Positions 1-7,847 of a DNA stretch of 64,000 nucleotides are shown piece by piece. The position numbers were made by a program, and so were the translations under genes. The stretch is taken from NCBI RefSeq assembly GCF_900111375.1, contig NZ_FOHB01000001.1, forward strand, positions 1-64,000, in the 5' to 3' direction. Under the pieces are notes generated by a model, which was not told the DNA's origin, made no database searches, and saw only the letters and a list, made by a program, of their open reading frames with translations. The stretch's first letter is position 1. Every line of letters begins with the position of its first letter. This DNA comes from Pedococcus cremeus. GTDB taxonomy: Bacteria > Actinomycetota > Actinomycetes > Actinomycetales > Dermatophilaceae.

Positions 1-578
1 AGGGCGTCTTCGAGCCCGTACCGGGCCAGGATGAACGGGCGCACCTTCCGGCAGGCGTTCGGTCCGTCGTCGGCGGCGATGTCGACCAGCGTGGTCAGCG
101 CCGGTTCCTGCATCAGGTCACCGAGCAGCGGGCTGAGCTTCTCGAACTCGGACACCACCGTCGCCGCCGACCGCACCGGCAGGCGGCCGGACTCGACCGC
201 CTCCTTCACGGGCTGGTTCACGGCCTTCCCGAAGGCGGTGGCGACGTTCACAATCGCCGCCGCCCCACCGGCCTTCGTCGAGGGGGCGTGGGCCCGCACC
301 CACTGGGTCGGGGTCATCGCCGCCGACCCGCCCGGGGTCTCGCCCCGTGACAGGGCGTCCCGGAGCACCGACACCCGGCCGAGGTCACACGCCATCCCGA
401 GCGCGTCGACCTCCTCCATCAGGCCGGCCAGCCCGTCGGGTCCGCCACCGGAGGGGCACTGCCACGTCACCTCGGCCAGCCCCTGCAGCGCCTCCCGGGC
501 GGCCGCGAACCGTTCGCGGCGCTCGGCCAGGCTCAGGCAACGACCCGCCTGGTCGCCGTGGCGCTGGTTCCCCTCCAT
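1..578 (-). CDS. DUF222 / HNH endonuclease signature protein, N-terminal part
   Basis: Partial gene that runs off the left edge; 192 codons are visible from the ATG at 578. The reading MEGNQRHGDQAGRCLSLAER continues through MTPTQWVRAHAP, GKAVNQPVKEAVESGRLPV and EPALTTLVDIAADDGPNACR. This is the pattern of the N-terminal DUF222 region of actinobacterial 13E12-repeat proteins, which normally carry a C-terminal HNH nuclease domain; that domain would lie outside the window. Such proteins are abundant, multi-copy and poorly characterised in high-GC actinobacteria, and some sit in mobile introns or repeats. The visible part covers less than half of a typical 400-500 residue member. The frame uses G/C at third positions throughout, unlike the antisense frames. 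Function beyond 'putative nuclease' is not supported. Confidence 0.8.
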   Translation of the reverse strand, partial: MEGNQRHGDQAGRCLSLAERRERFAAAREALQGLAEVTWQCPSGGGPDGLAGLMEEVDALGMACDLGRVSVLRDALSRGETPGGSAAMTPTQWVRAHAPSTKAGGAAAIVNVATAFGKAVNQPVKEAVESGRLPVRSAATVVSEFEKLSPLLGDLMQEPALTTLVDIAADDGPNACRKVRPFILARYGLEDA

Positions 579-909
579 GACCACAACCGTAGGGGCGACC
601 ACCGACAACCCACCCCAACCGTAGAACAACGAACACCGTTGGGAGACAGCGCTTTTCGCGGCATATCTCACCGACCATCGCAACCCCTCACGTGCCACCT
701 GTGGACGGTGTGACCCCACGCGATCACCTGTGGACAACCGCGAACGCGCTCTCGTTGCATTCTGCAACCGTCCGGACGCTCGAACCCCACCTCATCCGAA
801 CGGTTCTTGATTTATCCGAAATGCGACACATCGGACCCACGGGTGTCACCCTTCACTGTGGTCCCAGACCACCGCCCGACTGCCGCCGCTCACTGCCCTG
901 GACTCTCAC
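579..909. other. Divergent intergenic region, no gene
   Basis: This 331-base spacer separates the DUF222/HNH gene (leftwards) from the amidase gene (rightwards) and must hold both promoters. I see no convincing coding frame. It contains two direct copies of CACCTGTGGAC (696-706 and 725-735), the second overlapping a DnaA-box-like sequence, and an AT-richer stretch around 805-830 that may belong to the amidase promoter. Confidence 0.5.
729..737 (-). promoter_or_regulatory. DnaA-box-like sequence
   Basis: TGTGGACAA on the plus strand is the exact reverse complement of TTGTCCACA, the DnaA box form favoured in high-GC actinobacteria. A one-sided relative, TGTGGACGG, lies at 700-708. Two boxes are not an origin: no dnaA or dnaN genes and no box cluster are present. 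They could titrate DnaA, regulate, or occur by chance. Confidence 0.3.
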
Positions 910-3210
910 GTGCGCCTCCTCCCCGCTGCCCTCGCCGTCGCCCTCACCCCCGTCTTCGTCGCGCTCCCCACCGTCTCCTTCGCGAGCACCGACCGGCCCC
1001 ACCCGGTCGCCCCGAAGGTCACCACCACCGGCGTGCCTGCGGTCGCCGCAGCCGAGCGCGCTCCGAGCACCGGCGCGCCGAACACTCCCGCCCCCAAGAC
1101 CGCCAAGGTCACCACCGGCCGCGCCCTGTCTGCCGCCAGCACCCCGCAGACCCGCCCGCGCTTCACCGTCGCCGGTGTCTCGTGGGCCCGCGGCAGCGGC
1201 CTCACCGCCACCGACATCGGGGTCAGCGTGCGGGTCAAGGAGGACTCCGGCTGGACCGGTTGGGAGCCGCTGCAGGCTTCCGACGACGGCCCCGAGTCCG
1301 GCACCGGCGAGTCGAAGGGCGCCCGCGTCGGCACCAACCCCCTCGTCACCGACGGCGCCACCGGGATCCAGGTCCGCGTCGAGACCACCGGCGGCCGCAG
1401 GCTGCCCGACCTGCAGGTCACCACGATCGACCCGGGCCGCTCCGCCGCCGACGACAACCTGACCGCCCACCAGCCGGCGGCCTCCGCCTCGGCCGCAGCG
1501 GTCAAGCCGACCATCATCACGCGCGCCCAGTGGGGTGCCGACGAGTCGCTGCGCGGAGCCGAGACCTACAACAGCACCGTCAAGGCCATCGTCATCCACC
1601 ACACGGCCAGCTCGAACGACTACACCGCGTCCACCGCCGCCGCCCAGATCCGCGGCATCTACGCCTACGACACCCGCGGGCTCGGCTGGACCGATATCGC
1701 CTACAACTTCCTCGTCGACAAGTTCGGTCGCATCTACGAGGGCCGGGCAGGCTCGATCACCGGCGCGGTCCGCGGTGCCCACGCCATGGGCTTCAACACC
1801 GACACCATGGGCGTCGCTGCGCTCGGCAACTACGAGACCGCGAGCGCCCCGGCAGTGATGGTCGACTCGCTCGCCAAGGTCGCGGGCTGGAAGCTGTCGC
1901 AGTACGGCGTCAGCCCGAGCGCGACGACGCGCCTGACCTCGGCGGGCGGCAGTGGCGTCAAGATCGCCGCTGGCACCACCGTCACCCTGCCGACGGTCAA
2001 CGCCCACCAGAACACGTCCTACACGCTCTGCCCGGGCAAGTACCTCTACCCGCAGATGGGCACCATCCGCACCAAGGCCGCGTCATATGCCGCCTACTCC
2101 TCCACCACCGGCCCGGCGCCGGTGGCGACGAGCCGCCTCTTCGCGGCATACGGGTCGCTCATCCTGACCACCGGCTCACGCGGGTATGCCGTGCGCGACC
2201 TCCAGCTCGAGCTGAACCGGCGCGGGTTCTCCGTCGGCACCGCCGACGGGGACTTCGGGCCCGCGACCCTCGCGGGCGTGCAGAAGTTCCAGCGGGCGGC
2301 GCAACTGGCGGTGACCGGCAAGATCGCGGCGAACGACTGGCGAGCGTTGTCGGGCCTGTCGTACACGAAGGTCACCACGACCCCCACGACGACTCCCACC
2401 ACGCCTACGACCCCCACCACGACGACCACGCCCGCCGCAGTGCCGGGCCTGGACGGCGACGGCCGCGGTGACGCCATGGGGCGCACCGGCCTGGGTGACC
2501 TCTACTGGTACCCCGGCCGGGTCGGCACCTTCGCGGCCCCGGTCAAGATCGGTCCCGGCTGGAACACCTACCGCTTCGTCATCTCCCCCGGTGACCTGAC
2601 CGGCGACCGGCGCGCCGACGTGCTGGGCGTGACCTCCACCGGTGACGCCTGGCTCTACAAGGGCACCGGCACCGGCCGGCTGCTGAGCCGGGTGCTGGTG
2701 GCGCGCGGCTGGAGCGCCTACACCGACCTCCTCACCCCCGGCGACTGGACCGGCGACCGCAAGCCGGACGTGTTGGCGCGCAAGGCGAACGGCGAGCTGT
2801 GGCTGCTCACCGGCAACGGCACCGGCGGCTTCTCCGGTGCGCGGCGGATCGGCACCGGCTGGCAGATGTACGCGCAGATGATCACGCCCGGCGACGTCAC
2901 CGGGGACGGCAAGGTCGACCTCATGGGACGCACGCCGGCCGGGGCGCTCTGGCTCTACCGCGGCACCGGCACGACGGCCGGCACCGCGATCGGCTACGAG
3001 CGCGGCACGGTGATCTCGACGGGCTGGCAGGGCTTCAACACCGTGTTCTCCACCGGCGACGTCACCGGTGACGGGCGCGCCGACCTGGTGGCGCGCAACC
3101 CGTTCAACGCCAACTACGTCTACGCCGGCACCGGCAAGGGCACCTTCGCGGGAGCGAAGCGGATCACCGCGCCGTGGGGTGACACCACCCGGATCTTCGG
3201 GGTGCGCTGA
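910..3210 (+). CDS. Secreted N-acetylmuramoyl-L-alanine amidase (PGRP-type) with peptidoglycan-binding and VCBS repeats
   Basis: Predicted cell-wall hydrolase cleaving the MurNAc-L-Ala bond. The GTG start at 910 opens a signal peptide (MRLLPAALAVALTPVFVALP). Residues about 198-377 form an amidase_2/PGRP domain with VIHHTASS (zinc His), a Tyr-rich IAYNFLVDKFGRIYEGR core, and NAHQNT...LCPGK supplying the later ligands. Residues about 416-482 are a peptidoglycan_binding_1 domain (RDLQLELNRRGFSVGTADGD). A Thr/Pro linker (487-510) leads to a C-terminal half of FG-GAP/VCBS repeats with GDLTGDRRADVLG, GDWTGDRKPDVLA and GDVTGDGKVDLMG calcium-loop signatures. The same architecture is common in secreted actinobacterial amidases. 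It stands alone; the next gene starts 119 bases on. Confidence 0.9.
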   Translation: MRLLPAALAVALTPVFVALPTVSFASTDRPHPVAPKVTTTGVPAVAAAERAPSTGAPNTPAPKTAKVTTGRALSAASTPQTRPRFTVAGVSWARGSGLTATDIGVSVRVKEDSGWTGWEPLQASDDGPESGTGESKGARVGTNPLVTDGATGIQVRVETTGGRRLPDLQVTTIDPGRSAADDNLTAHQPAASASAAAVKPTIITRAQWGADESLRGAETYNSTVKAIVIHHTASSNDYTASTAAAQIRGIYAYDTRGLGWTDIAYNFLVDKFGRIYEGRAGSITGAVRGAHAMGFNTDTMGVAALGNYETASAPAVMVDSLAKVAGWKLSQYGVSPSATTRLTSAGGSGVKIAAGTTVTLPTVNAHQNTSYTLCPGKYLYPQMGTIRTKAASYAAYSSTTGPAPVATSRLFAAYGSLILTTGSRGYAVRDLQLELNRRGFSVGTADGDFGPATLAGVQKFQRAAQLAVTGKIAANDWRALSGLSYTKVTTTPTTTPTTPTTPTTTTTPAAVPGLDGDGRGDAMGRTGLGDLYWYPGRVGTFAAPVKIGPGWNTYRFVISPGDLTGDRRADVLGVTSTGDAWLYKGTGTGRLLSRVLVARGWSAYTDLLTPGDWTGDRKPDVLARKANGELWLLTGNGTGGFSGARRIGTGWQMYAQMITPGDVTGDGKVDLMGRTPAGALWLYRGTGTTAGTAIGYERGTVISTGWQGFNTVFSTGDVTGDGRADLVARNPFNANYVYAGTGKGTFAGAKRITAPWGDTTRIFGVR

Positions 3211-3329
3211 CCGGGTGCGCTGACCTCGCCCGTCGAACGGTCACCACCCCGCCGAACATCCGCTCCTCGACAACCCGAACCGCAGAGCCTCCACGGGCCG
3301 ACGCGGCACATCGCCCCTAGCCTTGCTGC

Positions 3330-4625
3330 ATGCCGAGCCTCCCAGCGCTGTTCCGACGGATCCGCGAGACCTTCTGGTGGCGCCCGGCCGCCCTCGTGGC
3401 GGCAGCAGTCGTGCTGGCGGAGGTGTTCGTCATCACCGACCGGCTCCTCGACACGACGAGCTGGAGCCAGGGGTCGGCGTGGCAGCTGGGCGTCGAGGGA
3501 TCACGGGGGTTGCTGACCGCCATCGGCAGCTCGATGCTGGGCGTCGCGGCGACGGCCTTCTCGATCACGGTCGCCGTCATCGCCACGGCGAGCTCGAGCT
3601 ATGGACCTCGCCTGGTGCGCAACTTCATGACCGACCGCAGCAACCAGCTCGTGCTGGGCTCATTCGTCGCCACCTTCGTGTACTCACTGCTGGTGCTCCG
3701 CTCCGTGCGTTCCGCTGACCAGGACCTCGGCACCGACGCGTTCGTGCCGTTCCTCTCGGTGCACACCGCCATCCTGCTCGCGCTGGTCGACGTGGGCGCG
3801 CTGGTCTACTTCATCCACCACATCGCCGAGTCGATCCAGATCTCCACGCTGGCCGTGCGACTGCGCGAAGAGCTGACGTCCGTGGCGCAGCGAGAGTACG
3901 CCGACCCGCCCCGGCAAGCGAGGCGCGACGTCGACGGAGCCGTGGCGGAAGCCCGGTACCAGGGCCACGCGGTCAGGGCGACGCAGGCGGGTTTCGTCGT
4001 CTCCGTCGACCGCGACCGCCTGGTCGACGTCACTGCTCGGGCAGGCGGGCTCGCCGTCATGGATGTCGGCGTCGGTGACCACGTCATCCCGGGCGAACCG
4101 CTGATGCACAGCACGGCAGCAGATGAGCACGACGAGGCACTCGGCGAGTGCGTCGGCGTCGGTGACGCGCGCACACCCGTGCAGGACGCGCGCTTCGCCG
4201 TGCAGCAGCTGGTGGAGATGGCCGTGCGGGCGCTCTCCCCCGGCACCAACGACCCCTACACCGCGCGCAACGCCATCCAGGAGCTCGGGGCCGGCCTGTC
4301 GGTCATGGTCGCTGCCGGATCCCCGCCGGCCGGGTGGGCCGACGACGACGGGCGGCTGCGCCTGGTCCTCGACGTGCCGTCGCCACTCGACCTCGCCGAC
4401 GAGGCCCTGACCGACCTCCGAGTGCACGGCAGCTCCGAGCCGTACGTCGTCCGAGAGATCCTCCGCCTCGGCGAACGGCTCACCACCGCGGGCGACGGCG
4501 AGGTCGGCGAGCTGGTGCGCACCCACATCGCCCTGGTGCTCGACGCCTTCGCCGAGTCAGGGTGCCACGCCGACACCGTCAGGCTCCGGGAGATCGCCAG
4601 CTCGATGGCGCTGACTCGAGCCTGA
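3330..4625 (+). CDS. DUF2254 family membrane protein
   Basis: 431 residues, the usual length of DUF2254 proteins. The ATG at 3330 follows the amidase by 119 bases. The N-terminal half holds four likely membrane segments: AALVAAAVVLAEVFVITDRL, LLTAIGSSMLGVAATAFSIT, LVLGSFVATFVYSLLVLRSV and HTAILLALVDVGALVYFIHH. The family hallmark SSYGPRLVRNFMTDRSNQLVLG is present between them. The soluble C-terminal half (about 190-431) contains the conserved RALSPGTNDPYTARNAI motif. The function of the family is unknown; an ion-channel or stress role is only guessed at. A possible bidirectional terminator follows the stop. Confidence 0.88.
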   Translation: MPSLPALFRRIRETFWWRPAALVAAAVVLAEVFVITDRLLDTTSWSQGSAWQLGVEGSRGLLTAIGSSMLGVAATAFSITVAVIATASSSYGPRLVRNFMTDRSNQLVLGSFVATFVYSLLVLRSVRSADQDLGTDAFVPFLSVHTAILLALVDVGALVYFIHHIAESIQISTLAVRLREELTSVAQREYADPPRQARRDVDGAVAEARYQGHAVRATQAGFVVSVDRDRLVDVTARAGGLAVMDVGVGDHVIPGEPLMHSTAADEHDEALGECVGVGDARTPVQDARFAVQQLVEMAVRALSPGTNDPYTARNAIQELGAGLSVMVAAGSPPAGWADDDGRLRLVLDVPSPLDLADEALTDLRVHGSSEPYVVREILRLGERLTTAGDGEVGELVRTHIALVLDAFAESGCHADTVRLREIASSMALTRA

Positions 4626-4633
4626 CCGCTGCC

Positions 4634-4686
4634 GGCGCCCTCGGAGAGGACAGCGCCCACCCGGGTGTCGCCCGGCCCAGGGCGCC
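4634..4686. terminator. Candidate bidirectional terminator
   Basis: Arms GGCGCCCT (4634-4641) and AGGGCGCC (4679-4686) enclose a loop that itself contains the palindrome CACCCGGGTG. It lies in the 83-base gap between the convergent DUF2254 and SRPBCC genes. There is no T-tract, which is common in high-GC actinobacteria. Confidence 0.4.
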
Positions 4687-4708
4687 GCGCGCCTTCTCGG
4701 TGCGGGGG

Positions 4709-5134
4709 TCAGCCGGGGAGCCCGGCGGCGAGCCTGCCGAGCGCGTCCTCCCAGTGCTGCTGGTCGCCGCGCGGGTCACCCGCGATGCCGCGTCCCTCGT
4801 GGTAGAGGTCGACGCACGTGCCGTCGCCGTCGGGCTTCAGCTGGACGTCGAGCATGCTGAGCGGGCCGTCGTCGTGGGGGTGCCAGCTGACCCGGACCTG
4901 CTCGAGCGGGTGGTAGCTGCGGGTCACGCCGTGGGAGCCGTCGGCTGCGTGCCAGGACTCGCCCTTGCTGCCGAGCCGCGCGCCCTCGCCGAGGAGCGCC
5001 TCCGTGCCGGCCGGGCTGATCAGGTGCTGCCACACCTGGCTGGGGTCCGCCGGGAGCGTCCTGCGGGCGTGAACTCCCGCTTCGGGCTCGCCGGCGTCGG
5101 TGTCGTCGGGGACCGTGTCGACCTCAGTGCTCAT
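4709..5134 (-). CDS. SRPBCC / AHSA1-like domain protein
   Basis: 141 residues. After an acidic leader (about 20 residues) it shows the START/AHSA1 fold pattern: VHARRTLPADPSQVWQHL near the N-terminus, alternating beta-strand segments (VTRSYHPLEQVRVSWHP, SMLDVQLKPDGDGTCVDLYH) and a long C-terminal helix (GDQQHWEDALGRLAAGL). Proteins of this fold bind hydrophobic ligands or act as co-chaperone-like domains; no ligand can be named. It is monocistronic and convergent with the DUF2254 gene. The ATG at 5134 is preceded by a purine-rich stretch (GAAACGGAGG read on the minus strand), a good ribosome-binding site. Confidence 0.8.
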   Translation of the reverse strand: MSTEVDTVPDDTDAGEPEAGVHARRTLPADPSQVWQHLISPAGTEALLGEGARLGSKGESWHAADGSHGVTRSYHPLEQVRVSWHPHDDGPLSMLDVQLKPDGDGTCVDLYHEGRGIAGDPRGDQQHWEDALGRLAAGLPG

Positions 5135-5275
5135 CGAGACCTCCGTTTCAGCGGGCCGCCCCGGGTGGGCGTGCCCACGAGGACAGTCGACCGCGTCAGG
5201 GGTGCCGCTGGCAACAGGTCGAAGGACCAGGTCTGGTCAAGTTTCGCGCCGCGCCCCGCGGGCGGTGGACGAAGG

Positions 5276-5330
5276 GGGTATGCCGCGTGGGCCGGCGGCG
5301 GGGGGACGGGGACACCCACGCGGCATACCC
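5276..5330. terminator. GTATGCCG inverted-pair hairpin (element 1)
   Basis: A perfect 16-bp stem, GGGTATGCCGCGTGGG at 5276-5291 paired with its complement at 5315-5330, encloses a 23-base G-rich loop. It sits 14 bases after the stop of the amidohydrolase gene, so a terminator role fits. The arms start with the dispersed octamer GTATGCCG. Four similar elements occur elsewhere in the window. Confidence 0.75.
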
Positions 5331-5343
5331 GGCGGGGTCCGGC

Positions 5344-6366
5344 TCAGGCCGGCAGGGGCTGGCCCTGCGGCTTGCCGAGCCGGGCCCTGGCCTGGTCGAC
5401 GTCCATGCCGTGCAGCCGCAACAGGTTCTCCCCCAGGATCTTCCTCTTCGCCTGCTCGGTGAGCTGGGGGTAGCCCCAGCCGTCGACGAGGTCCTGCGGC
5501 AGCTGGAAGTCCCAGAAGGCGCGGATCGCCCACTGCGGGTGGAAGAGCGGCGCCTCGGAGCCGTAGACGATCTTGTCCTCGCCGCACCAGAAGAGCAGCT
5601 TGCCGAGGATCTCGGCGAACATCCGTGGGGCGCGTACGACGAAGTTGATGGTGGCAGCGAGGCTGGCGTGCAGGTTGGGGTACCGGATGAGCTGCCAGCA
5701 GGTCTCGTCGATGAAGGGCAGACCGACGTGGTAGATCACGAAGTTGATGTCGGGGAAGTTCGCGGCGGCGCCATCCATGTCCCAGGTCTGGGTGAACTCG
5801 ACCGGCTGGGGTCCGAGCGGGACGCCCTTGTGCACGCCGACGAGGTTGATGCCCAGCTTCTGCAGGTGCTCGAAGACGGGGAAGGCGACCTTGGGGTCGT
5901 CCATGCGCCAGGGCACCGGTCCGCCGTCCTCGTAGCGGACGTTGTAGAACTTGAACCCCTTGGCGCCGAACTCCTCGACCTGGCGGGTGATGTCGTCGAG
6001 CGCCTTCTTCCCCTCCAGCGGGTTGCAGGTGCCCCAGAACACGGTTCGGTCGGGGTCGAGGGCGGCGAGCTCGGCGCAGCGCTGCCAGGCGCTGAGCCCG
6101 TCGCGGTAGAGGTCGGTCAGCGGCAGCGGCATCGCGATGACGAGGTCGTTGTCGGACTGGTTGTAGACCATCTCCCGGATCTCGTCCGGGCTCCACTTGT
6201 GCAGGAACTCCTCCGAGGGCATCACGGTCTCGCCCTCGGGGGTGAGCGTGGCGTGGAAGGCGTAGAGGTGGTTGGAGAACATCGTGCCCGCCGGCCCGTA
6301 GGCGTTGTCGGCCTCGAAGTTGAAGGGGTGCGCCACCCCGTCGAACACGATCGCGTCACCGATCAT
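5344..6366 (-). CDS. Amidohydrolase family protein (amidohydrolase_2)
   Basis: 340 residues of the TIM-barrel amidohydrolase_2 type that includes ACMSD and gamma-resorcylate decarboxylase. Visible blocks are VFDGVAHPFNF at the N-terminus, GAKGFKFYNVRYEDG, INLVGVHKGVPLGPQ, NINFVIYHVGLPFIDE-like text around residues 210-225, and EDKIVYGSEAPLFHPQ near 280. The usual N-terminal H-x-H metal pair is reduced to AHPF here, so metal use may differ from the type members. It is three bases downstream of the MIP18-like gene and surely co-transcribed with it. A C-C bond hydrolase or decarboxylase acting on an aromatic ring-cleavage product is a fair guess from the family, not shown by the sequence. Confidence 0.8.
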   Translation of the reverse strand: MIGDAIVFDGVAHPFNFEADNAYGPAGTMFSNHLYAFHATLTPEGETVMPSEEFLHKWSPDEIREMVYNQSDNDLVIAMPLPLTDLYRDGLSAWQRCAELAALDPDRTVFWGTCNPLEGKKALDDITRQVEEFGAKGFKFYNVRYEDGGPVPWRMDDPKVAFPVFEHLQKLGINLVGVHKGVPLGPQPVEFTQTWDMDGAAANFPDINFVIYHVGLPFIDETCWQLIRYPNLHASLAATINFVVRAPRMFAEILGKLLFWCGEDKIVYGSEAPLFHPQWAIRAFWDFQLPQDLVDGWGYPQLTEQAKRKILGENLLRLHGMDVDQARARLGKPQGQPLPA

Positions 6367-6369
6367 GGC

Positions 6370-6810
6370 TCACTGCTCCTTCACTGCGGGCTGGCCTGTG
6401 GTCCAGTGCTTCTCGACGTATGCCGCGGGGTCACCCGCGGTGGTGGGCGGCGGGAGGAACCGGAGCTTCTCCCGAGCCGCCGGGGCGAGGCGGTCGGTCG
6501 ACCAGGCCCGCTCCCACACGATCTCGACGTCAGCGCTCGTCACTCCGGGCATCGACTCCACGCTGCTCCTGATCTCGGTGAGGACCGTCGCCGCGAACGG
6601 GCACCAGCCGCTGGTGAGCAGCAGCTCCACCCGCGCGTGGCCGTCGCTGCCGACGTGGGCTCGGTGCAGCAGACCCATGTCGACGACGCTGATGCCCTTG
6701 TCGCGGCAGCAGGGGTCGTAGACAGCGGTGAGCCGCTCCTCGATCGCCGGGTCGATTGCCGGGTCGACTGCCGGGTCGATGGCCGGGTCGATGGCTGGGG
6801 CTCTCGTCAT
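6370..6810 (-). CDS. MIP18/PaaD-like metal-sulfur cluster assembly protein (DUF59)
   Basis: 146 residues from the ATG at 6810. I chose this start because the longer frame runs back into the IclR promoter region. Residues about 35-100 match DUF59: ISVVDMGLLHRAHV, then VELLLTSGWCPFAATVLTEI with the conserved Cys-Pro. The C-terminal tail is about 45 residues. Relatives mature Fe-S clusters, for example PaaD for phenylacetyl-CoA epoxidase. The N-terminus carries an in-frame AIDP/AVDP repeat encoded by five 12-bp units. Pairing with the amidohydrolase three bases downstream suggests it serves that enzyme or an unseen partner. It is divergent from the IclR regulator across 150 bases. Confidence 0.75.
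   Translation of the reverse strand: MTRAPAIDPAIDPAVDPAIDPAIEERLTAVYDPCCRDKGISVVDMGLLHRAHVGSDGHARVELLLTSGWCPFAATVLTEIRSSVESMPGVTSADVEIVWERAWSTDRLAPAAREKLRFLPPPTTAGDPAAYVEKHWTTGQPAVKEQ
6741..6800. repeat. Five 12-bp tandem repeats inside the MIP18-like gene
   Basis: Five adjacent units of the form CGATNGCCGGGT with small variations lie in frame and encode the run A-I-D-P-A-I-D-P-A-V-D-P-A-I-D-P-A-I near the N-terminus. Slippage here would change protein length by four residues without a frameshift. Confidence 0.85.
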
Positions 6811-6960
6811 GGCGGCAAGTCTGCGACTCGGTGGGCGGCGGCAGTAGCCCCCGGGATTTCCCATGGCGAAACCCCTGTTCCCCGCCCCCGGGGCGTGGCT
6901 ACCCTCGATGAGGACGGCGTCGTCGGGAGGAGAACGGCGCCGCCCACGAGGAGGGCGCCC

Positions 6961-7788
6961 ATGAGCCAGTCCGAGATGGTCGCGCCAGCTGTCTCTGCGC
7001 TTGCCCCCTCGCGCGGGCCCGAGCCGGAGGACCTCGTCCAGAGTGTGTCGCGGGCGCTGCGGGTGCTCGAGGTGGTGACCGCCTCCCCCGGGCTGCCGGT
7101 CAAGGCGATCGCACGACGGAGCGGCCTCAACCTGTCGACGACCTACCACCTGGTGCGAACCCTGGCCTACGAGGGCTACGTGCGGCGGCTGGCCGACGGC
7201 TGCTACGACGTCGGCACCGAGCTGCCGCGACGTTTCCACGACGTGGTGGGGTCGCTCGGCCGGCCACCCCGGTCGCGCGACGTGCTCTCCCACCTGGTGC
7301 AGGTGACCGGCCTGTCCGCCTACCTCGGGCGGCTCAGCGCGTCAGGCATGGTCGTGGCCGAGGTGGTCGAGGGCCCGGGCTCCCCCTACCTCGAGGACTT
7401 CGAGGTGGGACTCGACGTCGCGGCGCACGCCACCGCGCTCGGCAAGGCGCTGTTGTCGGCGATGCCGCGAAACGCGCGCAAGGAGTACCTGCGGTCGCAG
7501 GGACTGCCTGCCTTCACGTCCCAGACGACCACCGACGCCGAGACACTCGAGCACTGGCTGCGCTCGGTCGACCTGACGAGGCCGGTGGTCGAGCACGGGG
7601 AGTACCGCGACGGGGTCTCGTGCGCGGCGGCGCTGGTGCCCTCTCCGATGGCGGACTCCGCTGCGGCTGGTGGGCCCGCGGCGGACGAGACCGTGTGGGC
7701 GGTCGTGGTCTCCGCGCGCACCCTCGACATCGCGCCCCCGGTGGGCGACGAGCTGCTGAGGGCAGCACAGGACCTCTCCCCCGCCTGA
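6961..7788 (+). CDS. IclR-family transcriptional regulator
   Basis: 275 residues from the ATG at 6961, preceded by GAGGAG at a good distance. The N-terminal winged helix is clear at residues about 25-80: SVSRALRVLEVV, LPVKAIARRSGLNLSTTYHL, VRRLADGCYDVG. The rest is the IclR effector domain: SAYLGRLSASGMVVAEVV, HATALGKALLSAMP and EHGEYRDGVSCAAALVP. IclR proteins usually control catabolic operons in response to an aromatic or organic acid. The divergent MIP18/amidohydrolase pair is the natural target, with the shared 150-base spacer as the operator region. Confidence 0.92.
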   Translation: MSQSEMVAPAVSALAPSRGPEPEDLVQSVSRALRVLEVVTASPGLPVKAIARRSGLNLSTTYHLVRTLAYEGYVRRLADGCYDVGTELPRRFHDVVGSLGRPPRSRDVLSHLVQVTGLSAYLGRLSASGMVVAEVVEGPGSPYLEDFEVGLDVAAHATALGKALLSAMPRNARKEYLRSQGLPAFTSQTTTDAETLEHWLRSVDLTRPVVEHGEYRDGVSCAAALVPSPMADSAAAGGPAADETVWAVVVSARTLDIAPPVGDELLRAAQDLSPA

Positions 7789-7847
7789 CACCTCTGCCGG
7801 TGACCCGCGGCCGGTGACGCGCGACTGTGCCCCGTGGCTGACTCAGG

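Noticed and set aside
31-624. 197-codon plus-strand frame at the left edge
   Set aside because: The opposite strand reads as a DUF222 protein, which explains the region better.
5287-6960. 558 extra codons upstream of the IclR gene in the same frame
   Set aside because: They lie antisense to the amidohydrolase and MIP18 genes and have no family resemblance; the IclR start at 6961 has a good ribosome-binding site.
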